Assembly: GCF_004664715.2 (NCBI RefSeq)
Contig: NC_051069.1
Span: 71,074,647-71,138,646, forward strand
Length of the DNA: 64,000 nucleotides
Direction of reading: 5' to 3'
From: Peromyscus leucopus
Lineage: Eukaryota; Chordata; Mammalia; Rodentia; Cricetidae
A program made the translations under genes and the position numbers. This document shows, in pieces, positions 36,795 through 49,339 of this stretch. Within the stretch, counting starts at the first letter, position 1; every line of letters starts with the position of its first letter. Below the pieces are notes generated by a model that was given only the letters and a program-made list of their open reading frames with translations, was not told the origin of the DNA and ran no database searches.

Positions 36795-37330
36795 TTCTTT
36801 ATTTATTTTAATATAGTGTTTTATTAATTTTTTGAGAATTTCATATTTACATTTAATATATTGATCATATTCTCCTCCCACTTCTCCCATAATTTCCCCA
36901 GATCCGTCTCTCATCCCCTACACCTTCTCAACTTAATGGCCTGTTTTTATTTTTGTATAATCCTCCTACTTGTGTTGCCCATATATGTATATGTGTAAGA
37001 CTATCCACCAGAGCATAATTGACCTACCAAGAATCACAGTCCTAAAGAAAGCAGACTCTGCCTTTCCCCGCAGCTGTCAGCCATCAGTAGCTCCTTGGTC
37101 AGTTGTTGGTTGGCTTGTTCTTGTGCAGGTCTTGTGCAGAGAACCACAGATGCTGTGCATTCACAGGTGACACTATTTAGCTCCATTTCTCTCCAGTGTC
37201 TGGCTCTTAAAACCTTTTCATCTCCTCTTCTGTGGTGTCTACTGAGCTTGAGGGGAAGAGCTGTGACATAAATGTCTTATTTATGGCTGTTTGCTCATGC
37301 TTCTTTTGTTTGCTATTCCCTTTATAGTAT
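36795..37330 (-). mobile_element. L1 3' UTR, antisense
   Basis: 'ttgatcatattctcctccca', 'acttaatggcctgtttttat', 'ttcttgtgcaggtcttgtgc' and 'gaggggaagagctgtgacat' occur in the order of Lx-type L1 3' UTR in reverse. Confidence 0.8.
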
Positions 37331-37591
37331 TGCTACCTGAAAACAATGATCACTTGTATAGTTTGGTGACATTGCTTTGACTTGGTGCTTAGGCACCACA
37401 ACTTTACTATTCCTTAATGATAGTCATTATGATTATGTAAAATGACTGCAAAAAGACAATTTATAAATTACATTCTTCTCTTTGAGTGTTATTGGACCAA
37501 TGAAACTTTAAAAATTGTATTTTGAGAATTTGTATATTTCTTACTCTACTTAAGCTACAAAATCCCACAGGATAGATTTCAAAATAAAATA

Positions 37592-38075
37592 TATATCTGT
37601 GGTAGTATTGTGTTCCCCAAAATATTGTGCACCCTAATAAACTTATCTGGGGTCAGAGGCAGAACAGCCACTAGATACAAAGGATAGAAAATGGTGGCAC
37701 TCACACCTTTAATCCTAGCACTCCAGAGGTAGAAATCCCTCTGGATCTCTGTGGGTTCAAGGCCACATTGGAAATGGCCAGGCATGGTGACACACACCTT
37801 TAATCCCAGGGAATGGTAGTAGAAAGCAGAAAGGTATATAAGGCGCGAGGACCAGAAACTAGAAGCATTTGGCTGGTTAAGCTTTTAGCTGGTTAAGCTT
37901 CAGGGATGAGGACACAGAAGCTTCCAGTCTGAGGAAACAAGACCAGCTGAGAAGGTGGCCAGGTGAGGTTAGCTGTGGCTTGTTCTGTCCCTCTGATCTT
38001 CCAGTGTTCACCCCAATACCTGACTCAGGTTTGATTTTATTAATAAGACCTTCTAAGAGTCATGCTACATATATC
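37592..38075 (+). mobile_element. Solo ERV LTR with B1-like cores and perfect 6-bp TSD
   Basis: The LTR (37598-38069, 472 bp) runs TGTGGTAGTATTG to CATGCTACA. Flanks tatatc at 37592-37597 and 38070-38075 are identical. It holds a B1-like core (about 37690-37765), a second shorter one (37780-37810), and a TATA box (tatataagg at 37835-37843). No adjoining internal sequence, so it is a solo LTR of a B1-carrying LTR family. Confidence 0.93.
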
Positions 38076-38935
38076 AAAATTTTAGAAGCTGGGAATTCCC
38101 AACTCTGAGACATTAGTATCTGTTTCCTGGCTCTTACAGCTATCTTCATGCAATATCCTCACAAAAATGAAGGGGTAGCTTAGTTCCTTGGGCATATTTT
38201 ATACCAACCCTATTTTCCATGCCTCCACTCTCAAGCCCTAATCCTTCAAAAGGCCCCAGCTTCCAACATCATCTCATTGTTTCAATGTGTAAATTTTAAG
38301 AAGACACACATTCTCAGAAATAGCAATAAAATAAATAATCAGTAAGGCCAATGAGACAGGTTAATGTTAGCAAAACATCCATTTCAGGACCTAGATAAAT
38401 TTTTTGTATATTATAGTATCAGAGAGCCTTGATAGAAAATAAAGATAATGTATATGATCATTTCATTTTACCAATGAAAGATGAATTACATAGATTCGCT
38501 GAATTGTCCATGGTAATGCATTTAACAATGTAAAATGAAGACTGCTGTTGTGTCTTGGCAATTAATCAAGGCTCCATAGTTTTAGGGGAACAGAAGAACA
38601 TTTAATATTTCTAATTCTTAGTTCCTCTGTTATAAGTCAAAGATAACAAATATGTAGTTTACATAACCTGAAGGCTGTGGAAAAGCCTATGAGAAAATAA
38701 GTAACCAGGTGCTTTGAAACTGTGATAGATCAAGTTCTGGAGAAATCTTATTCTCTCTGAAAAAAAATGTCTTTCTCAGAGGAGTTAAAGCGTGGTCTGA
38801 AGTTTTGCATGTATGTTTTAGAGTTCTGTATTGAGTCATAAATTAGGTTCTGCTAGAATAGAAAGTAAGATACTTTAGAGGCATAGAAAGTACCAACTAA
38901 CAGATAACTTCAGAGATTCTCTTGGGAAAGCTGAG
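38076..38935. other. Unique noncoding sequence
   Basis: No repeat or gene recognised. Confidence 0.45.
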
Positions 38936-39485
38936 TGTCCTGGTTTGCACCTCTGTTGCTGTCATAAAACACTGACCAAAATCAACTGGGGAGAAGAGTT
39001 GATTTGGCACACAGGTTAAAATCCAAGGATGGCAAAGACAGGTACTCAAGGTAACCTGGAAGTAGGTCCTGAAGCAGAAGCCATGGGTAGTAATTATACT
39101 ATGAAGAAAATGCAGGTGTGTGAGTTTGCCCCCCCACCATAGGTTAAAATGACCTATTAGTTGCTTGCCTTTTTTCTGTGAACAAATTCCTAACAAGAAG
39201 CAACTTTTGTGTGTTTTGGCTCGTGGTTGAGGATATAATTCATCATGGTTGGGTTGGAAAGGTGCGGTCATTGGAGCATGAGGCAGCTGGTCACATTGCA
39301 CCCACAGTCAGAAAGCACAGGAAAATGAATATGATGACCATATCACTTTCTCCTTTTTATTCAGGCCAGGGTCTTTACTCCTCAATTAAAACCCAATTAA
39401 ATTCCTACACTAACATGCCCAGAGGTTTTTCTTTTAAGTAATTTGAAATTCTGTCAAGTTGACAATCTAGATTAACCATCACAGG
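38936..39485 (-). mobile_element. Rodent interspersed repeat, antisense, composite
   Basis: 'ttgctgtcataaaacactga' and 'tgtcaagttgacaatctaga' are the two ends of the same abundant rodent repeat superfamily read in reverse. Mid-text near 39220-39310 ('gaggcagctggtcacattgc') suits a second copy, so two copies may adjoin. The minus 134-codon and plus 87-codon frames lie wholly in repeat. Confidence 0.75.
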
Positions 39486-41144
39486 TGGTAATTTAGATAG
39501 CTTAATTAGAACTTCAATCAAGGTAATAATAGTGAGTTTCTACTCAAAATATGCAGAGTGCTTTTATAGAACAGGTCACTGTTTTCTTTTATCCTAATGT
39601 GGTTTTCTTCTAGTAATTTGTCCAAAAAATGAAACTGTGGATTGTTCAGCCACATATAGGACAGAATATTCCAAGGCGGGGAGTAGATTTTAGGAGCTAG
39701 AAATGGTAGATAATAATATAAAGGAAGCAATGGTTTCTGGACACATAGGCAGTTGCACATATGAACTAACAGTAATTGTGACAGCATGCACAAGACCCAA
39801 GGCACACACGATCCTAATATAGTGGGGAGAAAGTGAGCACAAAAATCACACCACTAGCTGAGCAGCTATTGGCATTTGATAGCTGCTAGGATTGGTTGTT
39901 TTGGTTTGGTTTTGGTTTTGGTTATTTTAACAATGTGACTCCTGGTAGTTAACCATGTGTCAAGTTGAATAGGAAAGAAAAGTAACATCACACACCAAAG
40001 TTAACCAGACTCAAAGTGTATACATTTCAGTGAGCTTCTATACGGTTAAAATAGGCATTTAGAATGGAGCTGTGGAGCTTCACATTGGATTTTATACTTT
40101 TAGTATTGGATATGACTTTATGCATTTATCCACCACCAAAACAATCAAGGGCCATGAGAGTATACAGCAGGTAATAACTGATATTCATACGTCAACCCAC
40201 AAAATGAATGACTCTGATGGGAAGCCACACCTGGCAAGGCCATGAGGTTACTAACTATAAATGACTAGTTGATTCTTGTCTGTATTTCTCACATGTGCCA
40301 TTTCATTTCTTCCCTAAGAACTGCATTCCTTACTGAAGAACAGCTATGATATCTCCCCATTTACTATGCATTTCCATGTAATGTGTACATGTAATCTCAT
40401 GACTGCATCTCAATCTTATGGCACACATAGTTGTGGATAATCAAGAAGATGGTATCTTATTTAACTGTACAATTTTGATGAAGAGAAACATACTAAAATA
40501 TGCTTCATAATTAAGTCTATTGTTTCATGTGGACTGTAGACACTTAGGGATCTTGTTCTCTATCCTTAGCCACTAACAATGCAAAATTGACAAAGTGTCC
40601 TTGTGGAACTTTCACAGAGCAGAATTTCAGGTACCTGGCCTTGTTGGATCAAAACCCTTCAGAAGAATTATAGCAAACTAGTAGTGATAGTGCAGGTGTC
40701 TGGCCTTGTTATATTCTAGTCCTTCAAGAGGTCAATAGCACCTATGTTGTCCTAAGCTTTGTCCACTGGCGCCTTCCCACTCTGACTCAAAAAACAATAT
40801 TTTGTATTTGTTTCTATACCAGTTTTTAATGCAAGATTTTAGGCTCAGTAGACTAACTATGTATAGGTCTTGAGATTCAGGTGATTAGCAGAAGAAGGCT
40901 GATTAACTGATTAACCATGTCTGGATATTATTAATCATATAAAATAGTAAACATATTCTTTGCCTTTTCCTTAAAGTTCTCATTGTACCCTTGTAACTAT
41001 CCTGTTAAGAGATGAGCCAGAACTTTTTAAAATCTGCAGCCGTTGTCATTCACCAATTAAGCTGACCAAGTCTTTGCCAAATATAACTCTTATCAGAATA
41101 CTTGTCCCTAAGAGTTTACTTTGTAGTTTTTACTAACAAGTTGC
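39486..41144. other. Mostly unique noncoding sequence
   Basis: Contains a short TTTTGG-type repeat (39897-39925) and a diverged direct duplication (40628-40740). No gene recognised. Confidence 0.45.
40628..40740 (+). repeat. Diverged 48-bp direct duplication
   Basis: Two 48-base units (40628-40675 and 40693-40740), each starting caggt and ending atagca, share 'ctggccttgtt' at the same offset and about 30 of 48 bases, with a 65-base period. Confidence 0.6.
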
Positions 41145-41145
41145 T

Positions 41146-41183
<38 letters not shown>
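41145..41183 (+). repeat. (GATA)n microsatellite
   Basis: About nine GATA units. The minus frame is a chance reading of it. Confidence 0.97.
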
Positions 41184-41716
41184 TCTCCTGGGAATTTGTA
41201 ATGAGTAGTAGAATAGAGATGTAGTAGAATAAAGATGTAGAACAATAAAGATGTAAGAAACAAAAAACACAACACTAAAGAGCACATAGAATGAAGAACA
41301 TTGGCTCAGATGTGTGAAGTTATAGAAATCCACTTTTCCCTCACTCCTGGGAAGCATTTCTCGGAGGACCCTGGGTAGGGGCTGAGGGCAGGTACCTCAA
41401 TCCCTACACAAAACCAAAAATCTCACAGAAGAGTTAGAACTAGGAAAACATTTAATTTTTTTATTTGCAAGATTTTTTTTTTGTTAATAAAGTTTCCTTT
41501 TTAAAACAGTAAATTCCAAGAGTAGAAAAGTAAATAGATTTCTCTCATACTTGGATCTCTTCCTGCACCTCATTAGTTACAGTATAAAATCTAAGTTTCC
41601 CAGCATAGTGCATCAGCTCTGTGATTATGCTCCTGTCTGCAGCCTCATTTCCCACGGTCTACCCTTATATATAGCATTCTCAACTTTATATTCTGTCTCT
41701 GCTTGTCACTGATTGT
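41184..41716. other. Unique noncoding sequence
   Basis: Nothing recognised. Confidence 0.45.
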
Positions 41717-42060
41717 CTTAGTGTTTTTATTGCTGTGAAGAGACACCATGACCGCTGCAACTCCTATAAAGCAAATTATTTAAATGGAGTGCCTTGCTTA
41801 CAGTTTCAGAGGCCCAGTCCATTATCACCATGGCAGGGAACATGGGGGCATACAGGCAGATGTGGTGCTGGAAAATTAGCTGAGAGTCCTACACCTTGCA
41901 GGCAATAGGAAGTCAACTGACTGTCACACTGAGGGAAGCTTGAGCAAAAGAGACCAAAAAGCCCGCCCGCCCCCACAGTGACACACTTCCTCCAAAAAGA
42001 CCACACCTCCTAATAGTGCCACTCCCTTTGGGGGCCATTTTCTTTCAAACTGGCACATTG
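41717..42060 (-). mobile_element. Rodent interspersed repeat, antisense
   Basis: 'ttgctgtgaagagacaccat' at the left edge and 'ctcctaatagtgccactccc' near the right are diagnostic of the abundant rodent repeat in reverse. The minus 66-codon frame is repeat-derived. Confidence 0.9.
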
Positions 42061-42537
42061 ATCTTCTGCCCAGAGTGCTGCACCCTCACCCAGCAAACCT
42101 TCTCCCTTTCTGACTCCTTCCCATCCCTCAAACTCATTCAGATTTGTATCTAAACACTAAACTCTGTTGGCTATTTCTACCCCCTGTTTCCAGGAGACCC
42201 CTACCTGTTTACACCATTGTACTCATGGAAAGTTCCCTAGATTCATCGAGAACTAAAGCTTTATGAAAGTATTAACACCATTAGTTAATAGATAAATAAT
42301 TAATGAAAATGGATAAATGTTGGCCATGTAGTGTCATGAGTCTATAGTGTCTGAATTGAGGAAAATCCTTTAATCTCCAATTTTATGTCAGTGGCCCCAT
42401 ATGTTGGCTGCCTCAGGACTACTGAGTAGGGAATGCAAGAGTTTGACTAAGGTCTAGTATATATTCCTAGCCCAGTTATTGGCAACTGCGTATATTTTGG
42501 CAAACTGAGATTTGGAGCTATTTCTTTATATAGTATG
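42061..42537. other. Unique noncoding sequence
   Basis: Nothing recognised. Confidence 0.45.
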
Positions 42538-42915
42538 TGTGCTGGCCAATTTTATATCAGGGAAGCACAATTGAGAAAATGTCTCCATAAGATTGGGGTA
42601 TAGGTAAGCCTGTAGGATATTTTCTTAATTTTTGATTGATGGAGAAGGGCCCAGCCCATTGTGAGTGGACTCATCCCTAGACTGGTCATCCAGGGTTCTA
42701 TAAGAATGCAGATTAAGCAAATCACAGGAGAAAGCCAGTAAGCAGCACCCCTCCATGGCCTCCATGTCAGCTGCTGTTCCAGGTTCCAGCCCTACTTGAG
42801 TCCCTGTCCTGACTCCCTTCAATGATGGATTATGATGTGGAAGTTAAAGCCAAATAAGCCTTCTCCTCTCCAATGGGCTTTTGGTTATAGTGTTTCATCT
42901 TAACAATAAAAACAC
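42538..42915 (+). mobile_element. Rodent interspersed repeat, sense
   Basis: 'ggagaagggcccagcccatt', 'agcagcacccctccatggcc' and 'gccaaataagccttctcctc' in order, ending near 'aacaataaaaacacta'. The minus 65-codon frame is repeat-derived. Confidence 0.92.
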
Positions 42916-44538
42916 TATTTAGGGCAGTAGGATACATTTGATGCACCTATGTTTTGTGAGTACTAAACTCAAGTATGTGAACTAAATGCCCTTAGCTTGA
43001 AGGAGAAGATATCTGAAAAATCATGATAAGTCAATAAAGTAATATTCATTACTTTAATCATCAGAATATTGGAAAAATCTGATTTTAATATTCTGATCTT
43101 AACAACTGCTTGGTGGGTCACTGTGGCTGCTGTTTTAGGTGATCACTTGATGCCTCTTCAGACGTGACTAGGGCATCTATGAGTACAATTCATTTGCAAT
43201 GTATCCGATGGTCATTGTGAGCCTTTATAATCTCTGGTGTATGAATAATAGCCTATATTGAAATACTTTACTTGTTTATTGATGATTAATTTTCCCTTCC
43301 TAGTCAACTTTACAGTCAACTTAGGATCTATTAAAATATCCAATTAGAATTTTCCCTGGGTGGCAGAGAGTCTGTGGTTTGCCATAAGGAAAATTTGCAT
43401 TTGTGCAATGTCAAGTCTTTTCTTCAAGGTGCATTTTATGTCTATTTATGTCCAAGTGCCTTGACTTTATTGTGAGCATTATTGCTATCTTTTTTTTTGC
43501 TTTAAGTCCAATTTAATTACATTATGCTCAAATATGGCCTTTATGATTATACTTTCTCATATGGTTTGAAATTTTCTTTGTGATCTAACACATGACTACT
43601 TTTTTTCTGTTTCTTTTTAAATATAACAAGGATTTTTTAAAAGAATAAACTCTGTTAACAGTTTCTGTGTACATCAACTACGTTGTCTTATTATATGGAT
43701 GCTTAGTTACTTTTTTATTTCCTCATAAATTTTTTTGTCTTAGAAACATTAAATTAATATGATTTTGGATAAAAATATGCTGTTGTGGAACATTATTTGT
43801 TTCTTTGTTGTTTGCAGCTATATCATTTGTATTCTTGTATGTATTTCTGGTGCTTTATAAGTTTTTTCAGCATGAAATAACCTTCTCAACCTTATTCAAT
43901 AATTCTCATCTTGAATACTGTTGTTGTCTACTATCCACCCAGGCTACTTTGATTATGTTAGCATTTTCCCACTCTGTGATCCATCCATATAATTTGTGTT
44001 TCATTATTTTATATGTGTCTGATGTAAGCAGCACATAACACTATATAAACTTCCTAAACATCCTAGTGAATAAGAAAATAATAACCCCTCATGGTACTTT
44101 CATTCTTTGGGGATGAGCTGAGAGGGAACCTTACCAAGAATAGAAAAATAATTTCAGGTTTTTGTATTCCTTATGATGGAAGGAAATGAGTCATATGTTG
44201 AAGTCAAGTTAAGTAAAATCACTAATGTATTTTCCTTGCCTTATATCCCATACTTCTTATCTTTTCTACTGATTATCATAATAATTCACTATTGTTTTAA
44301 TTTCCCTTCCTCATCTCTTTTATTGGTAGAGTCTGTTTATCTTAAATTAGTTAAAAATGGTTTACTTTATTTAAACTCATATTGAAGTATATAATTTCTC
44401 AGTCAATATCTATAACTAATTAGTATTTTCCTCAAATAACAATAGAACTAAAACGTTGACATTTTGTACCTGTCTTTTCCCTGAACACATCACACATCTG
44501 TGCTCTCTTGAAATTTATTTCCATATTTTAGTATTCTT
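42916..44538. other. AT-rich sequence, possibly an old LINE relic
   Basis: 43440-43760 is T-rich with a weak resemblance to ancient L1/HAL1 sequence in reverse, too decayed to assert. Frames at 43805-44038 and 44173-44385 are hydrophobic through T-richness only. Confidence 0.35.
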
Positions 44539-44960
44539 TATTGGGAGCCAAGATGATCCAAGGCTTTTCCTGAGACCCTGATGTATGGAGAGAGAATGTA
44601 GTTCCATGTTGAATACAAGTAACATGCATGGTAAAGCCAGGATTAGCTAGCCTGGAGCCAGGGCCTTGAGTGAGCTGTAACTTCTGACCCTGAGGCTCAA
44701 CTCTTCCTGCAAAGGACTATGGTTAACAGTCCCATGGCCACTGTGTGTTCAGTCTGTGACACACTTGAGATATCACGTGTCTCTTTTTGTGCATGATCAC
44801 TTGATTAGTTCCCTACTGACTTCATATCACTGTATGATAGCTTCCTTCTGACTTTCTCTCATTTTCTCCTACAAATTATATATAAGTTGCTGTACTTCTC
44901 AATAAACTTGCTTGACAAAAGATATAGTTTCTGCAAGACCTCTTGACCCCAGCTTTCACA
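44539..44960 (+). mobile_element. Probable ERV LTR, plus strand
   Basis: Begins (ta)ttgggagccaagatgatc, an IAP-like LTR start with a changed second base. Contains a TATA box (tatataagttgc near 44878) and AATAAA (about 44901) spaced as U3-R. The 3' end is not exact and no target duplication was found. Confidence 0.6.
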
Positions 44961-46242
44961 TCTTTGTTTTCCCATCCAATGAACATCTGTCTTGGAGACT
45001 TAACGCCAAAGAACAGCCTGATGGCCCGGGTCACTTTTTATATCACTTTACATATTTGTATTAAATTCTCCATTCTTCTGAACTTCTTGCTCACCAGGAC
45101 TGGCTTCAGCGACTGGCTGTGTATGAATATATGCAGAAGTGTGTTATATAAGTTATCTTCATAGTCACACATTTTTTTGAGAATCCATTTGTTTTCATTT
45201 TCTCAAGTATGTACTCCCCACACATTTCAGAGACAGCATAAAAGTTGAAATTTCATTTTAACTTTTAGTGGTTTTGAATGACTGTATATTTTCACTTTGC
45301 CTAGAATGTTTTATTTCACAGTCATATAATTTCTAGTGTATAGTTGGTACTACTCATAAGTATTTTGTAAAAGATTTACATAAAATGGTATGTTTAAAAT
45401 ATACATCTCAACTAATTTAACATGCTATTAAGTAAATTATTGTAAGAATTAAATTTTAGTTGGAAAATGAACATCATTAATCAGTGTAATATTATCTTTA
45501 CCACAGTGAATATTTGGTATTTCTTTAATCAAATTCTCTCATCACACAACTCATAATTTGAAGATATCCCTGATGATTTCATAGAAATGACAGTTTCAGC
45601 ATCTCAAGTGGCAATTTTTCACTTGTTCTTTACCCAAAAACTATCAGTATGAGCTGTGATGGAATACTTCCCACAATGAATTCCATGAAATTTTTGCCGC
45701 TCAGACCACTTTAATTATATATATGCCTGCTGCGAAGTTAGGTCTTCTGAGGTATATAAAGGTCCTTTTGAACAGCAAGTACATTCAATCTTGAGTAATA
45801 AAAGTCTATTGCTAAATGAAGTGTTTTCCCCAAATAACGTTCAGCGTATAAAGTTCTTGGATATATTTGTTCACTCTTGAAATTCATAATTCCCTGTGAA
45901 GAGCCATTGTTTTCAACTTTGTGTGAAAGAATGCTTTGTACACAGTGACAGACATTCCAGGCATGATGCTGAGAAGTCATCTGCCTCAGAGCTGCTACTA
46001 ACTAAGTTACACAAGAAACACAACCACTTTACTAATTGGTTTGAAACACCCATGCTGTATTTTCATCTTAACAAATAATGCCCAAAAGAGTGTGAAAGGA
46101 GTTTCATTCAAGTATACTTTAATGCTTCTACCTAAAATTATAAGGTTGCTTCAGTCGTCTAATAAAAAGCAATCTACTTAAAAACTGCAAAGAAGTGCTT
46201 TGGATAAAGAAATGGTATGAGACCAACGTTCACTGACACACT
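44961..46242. other. Unique noncoding sequence
   Basis: No gene recognised. Overlapping frames at 45738-45980 (minus) and 45896-46078 (plus, GTG start) have no recognisable domain. Confidence 0.45.
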
Positions 46243-46470
46243 GTTGTTTTGTTTTGCTTTATTCTGCTTTATTCTCCTGGACCCCAGGTTGTCCTTGACC
46301 TCGCTATGTAGTGGAGGAGGATGTAGAATTTCTGATACTCCCTTTACCTCCCTCCCAACTGCTAGAATGACAGGTTTTGCACCATTGTGCCCAGTTTATG
46401 CAGTGCCGAGAATCCAAGCCAAGGCTTCCTCCACGCTATGGACTGCACTACATTCTCTGGCCCAGCACTC
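46243..46470 (-). mobile_element. B4-type SINE, antisense
   Basis: Reverse B1-like part ('gtccttgacctcgctatgta', 'ctgctagaatgacaggtttt') followed by a reverse ID-like part ('gaatccaagccaaggcttcc', 'gcactacattctctggccc') gives the B1-ID order of B4. Confidence 0.7.
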
Positions 46471-47054
46471 ATTTTTTAAAGAAGATTTGGAATTTTTTAT
46501 AGCCACTCATGCAGATTGAGAGTAAATGTGTCATTTAAAAAATACATGTAGTCACAATTAATCCATCAATGGTCAGTTTTATAAAATTGATGAGAACCTT
46601 TTAGATAGAGTGCATTTTAGTAGAATTCTTAAAAGTTAATTACACCAAAATTATGATGCATTAACTTATTTGTCAAATAATTTTTAACTGCTTCAGTATT
46701 GTGTAACCACTTTAAAGCTATTCTAAGTTAATAAATTATACACATATTAATTAAGACTCATTTCTTACTCATTTAATTATACTATTTCTCAATCATAGTA
46801 TGAACATTTATTGACTAGTGTATTGTTCAAAATAATAAATTAATTTAAGCAGATATAGGCTGCTCTTTGGAAGAATGAGTCTTCAGTCTGGGCCTCAGAA
46901 AGAAGCAACATTCTTACAGATAGTAAAATTTAGTCATTAATTGCTAATTCCTTTTCGTATCTTTATTTACATTTCCATGCAGGAGTTTTTGTTATGTTTG
47001 GGGTTTGGGTTTTGTGGGTTGGGTGATGTTATTTTTTTGTTTTCGTTTTGTTAT
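46471..47054. other. Unique AT-rich noncoding sequence
   Basis: Nothing recognised. Confidence 0.45.
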
Positions 47055-47200
47055 TCAGGATATCACCTTGTAGTCCTGGCTGGCCTGGAATTCACTATAT
47101 ATAGACCAGGCTGGCCTGGAATTCACTATATATAGACCAGGCTAGTCTGGAATTCCAAACTTAGGGGAATAGAGACATGAGCCACCACTTCTGGCCACAA
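47055..47200 (-). mobile_element. Diverged B1 SINE, antisense, with internal duplication
   Basis: Reverse B1 ('ggctggcctggaattcacta', 'gacatgagccaccacttctg') containing a perfect 31-bp tandem duplication (47079-47109 and 47110-47140). Confidence 0.8.
47079..47140 (-). repeat. Perfect 31-bp tandem duplication within B1
   Basis: Two identical 31-bp units starting gctggcctggaattc and ending tagaccag; a third, partial and diverged unit follows. Confidence 0.98.
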
Positions 47201-48915
47201 GTTACTTGCATTGAGATTCTACACTATTTCAGAAAAATGAATTTTAAGTTTCTTATAATTCCTTTTAATATAGTTTTCTTTTCATTTTGAACACTCTAAG
47301 TGGGAAATGAATGAACATTATGAATAAAGAATTTTATTATGAATACCATGCATGTTAAATAATTGGAAATGCTGTCTTTTTATTTATTACTTTTTAAGCT
47401 GTTGGTCTTTTATTTGCAAAGTCATTTGAACAGCAGATTCAAGAATCCAACGTCCATATACAAAGAGGATGAAGGCTGTGGACTTTCCTGGGTGTTGGTA
47501 GCCATATGCTTTTGATCCATGTCAATTGAATTATGTCAAATGTTTGCCATTGATCAAACACCAGATGAAAATCTTACACACATTCCTAGCTAATAGTATT
47601 GATTTTTCCAATTTGATTTTAGTGACTCATTAAACTCATTTATTTTTAAGAATTATAAATCACAAGGTAACTAAATCTTACATTTTCCAGAATTTTGTTC
47701 ACATAACTTGATTTGGTTTTGCAGTATTGTTGGAACAGGTAGAACAGGCATTGGATATTCCTACTGTGCAGGTGAAATTAAGTGGGAATCAGCCGACCTG
47801 ATTAATGTCAGAAGGATTTCTGCCTGCACTTTCTGACTGTTTTACACCCCTTTCTGATGTAATGCATGCCTTCCTACAAGCAGTTCTGCAAAATCTGTGG
47901 AATGAAATTTGAATGAAATCAGAGGGAAGAACTGCTTACATTTGCCCTGTATACCTAATTCTGTTATTTACCTGGCTTATGACTACACAGAAAATGGAGC
48001 CATAATCTTGTTTAGAAAGATTCAGCAAGCATTCTGGACAGGGTGTTTTATTAGAAAGCCTGTGTTCACACTCTGATGAATGTTAGAAAGGGTGATAAAA
48101 CTGCATTGAAAAGCTGTAGAGTTACCTTATTTAGTTAAGGAACATTGTCTTATTTAACAATCCAGGTTTCTCATCCAAACCTCAGTATTTCTGAAAGAAC
48201 TCTTAGGCTTCAGAGCATGGCATCAAACCCCTGATAGAATCTTGAGTATGTTCCTTACATATGCTCCTCAGGGATTTTCTCAAATCTGTTGTTCTTCGAA
48301 GTCTGTTTACCTGAATCTCAGGATGTCCTAGCTGATTCTGGTCTCTAGTGTCTTTATACAGATAACAACATCACTTTCTCTCACAGGAGTCTTTTCTGAT
48401 GTGGAATTCCTCTCAACCCCATTACCCATATAGGCCTTATTTAGAGTCATGTTTCCTGTCCATTAGTGATCATGTTATTTTCTGCCTTTTTCTCTCAGAC
48501 AATCTCCATTAGTTGCCCTTTTGTTTGATAGCAAAGGTTTATATGGTAAGTGAATTGTCTACCTCCTAAACCTTCATACAGTTTACCTATACAGCTTTGA
48601 AGGCCTAGATCTCTCATTCAACAGTTGCTGTTGCTGTCTTTAAAATGAGAGTTTAGAGTCAAACTACATCTTAGATCAAACACCATTAAGTTTTTTCTTA
48701 GAAAAATGAAGCTATAGATACTTTAGGAACCTCTGTGCCATAAAATGTCCTGGTTTTTCTCTTATAAATTTTAACATTTTAACATTCTTACGTGTCCTTT
48801 CTCATTCTAAAAATCAGTGTAGGTGTATTCTGAGAGGCTGTTTGCAGTCTTAAGTTTAGTTTCTGAAGTCAAGCAGCTGTGGGTGAAAAGCTATGCAGGA
48901 ACTTGACAGCTCAGT
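47201..48915. other. Unique noncoding sequence
   Basis: No repeats recognised. 47725-47836 shows an acceptor-like site followed by a short open frame (starts IVGTGRTGIGYS) but has no sound donor. Confidence 0.45.
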
Positions 48916-49264
48916 TGTAAAGGGAGTTTTTCTGTCCCGATCGCCGGTCCCAAATAAACACACAAAATCTTATATTAACTACAAAATGCTCAGCCATTAG
49001 CTCAGGCTTATTATTAAGTAACTCTTACTTTTAAATTGACTCATTTATATTAATCTGTGCATTGCCATATGGTCCATGACTTGACCTCTTCTCTGGCATC
49101 TTGCTTCTTGGGCAGCTCACTCACTTCTCTCTTGACTCCTTCATCCCAGTCCTCAGTTTGATTGTCCCACCTAACTTCCTGCCTGGCTACTGGCCAATCA
49201 GCATTGTATTAAGCCAATTTGAGTGATAAATCTTTACAGTGTACAAGAGGATTATTCCTTAGCA
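48916..49264 (-). mobile_element. Solo ERV LTR, antisense
   Basis: In sense it starts TGCTAAGGAATAATCC and ends in TACA, with 'gctgattggccagtagccag' as the CCAAT-type region. Flanks ctcagt (48910-48915) and cttaat (49265-49270) match at 4 of 6 bases. Related to the LTR at 27682. Confidence 0.75.
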
Positions 49265-49339
49265 CTTAATAACTTGTAAATTAGTTAGCTTCTTTATGAT
49301 TGAACTTCTTCATTTGCCCAGTGTGTTTTATTACAGAAC

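Noticed and set aside
38897..39441. 134-codon minus and 87-codon plus frames
   Set aside because: Both fall in an abundant interspersed repeat.
45738..46078. Overlapping 80-codon minus and 60-codon plus frames in unique sequence
   Set aside because: The plus frame needs a GTG start, neither frame has splice support or a recognisable domain.
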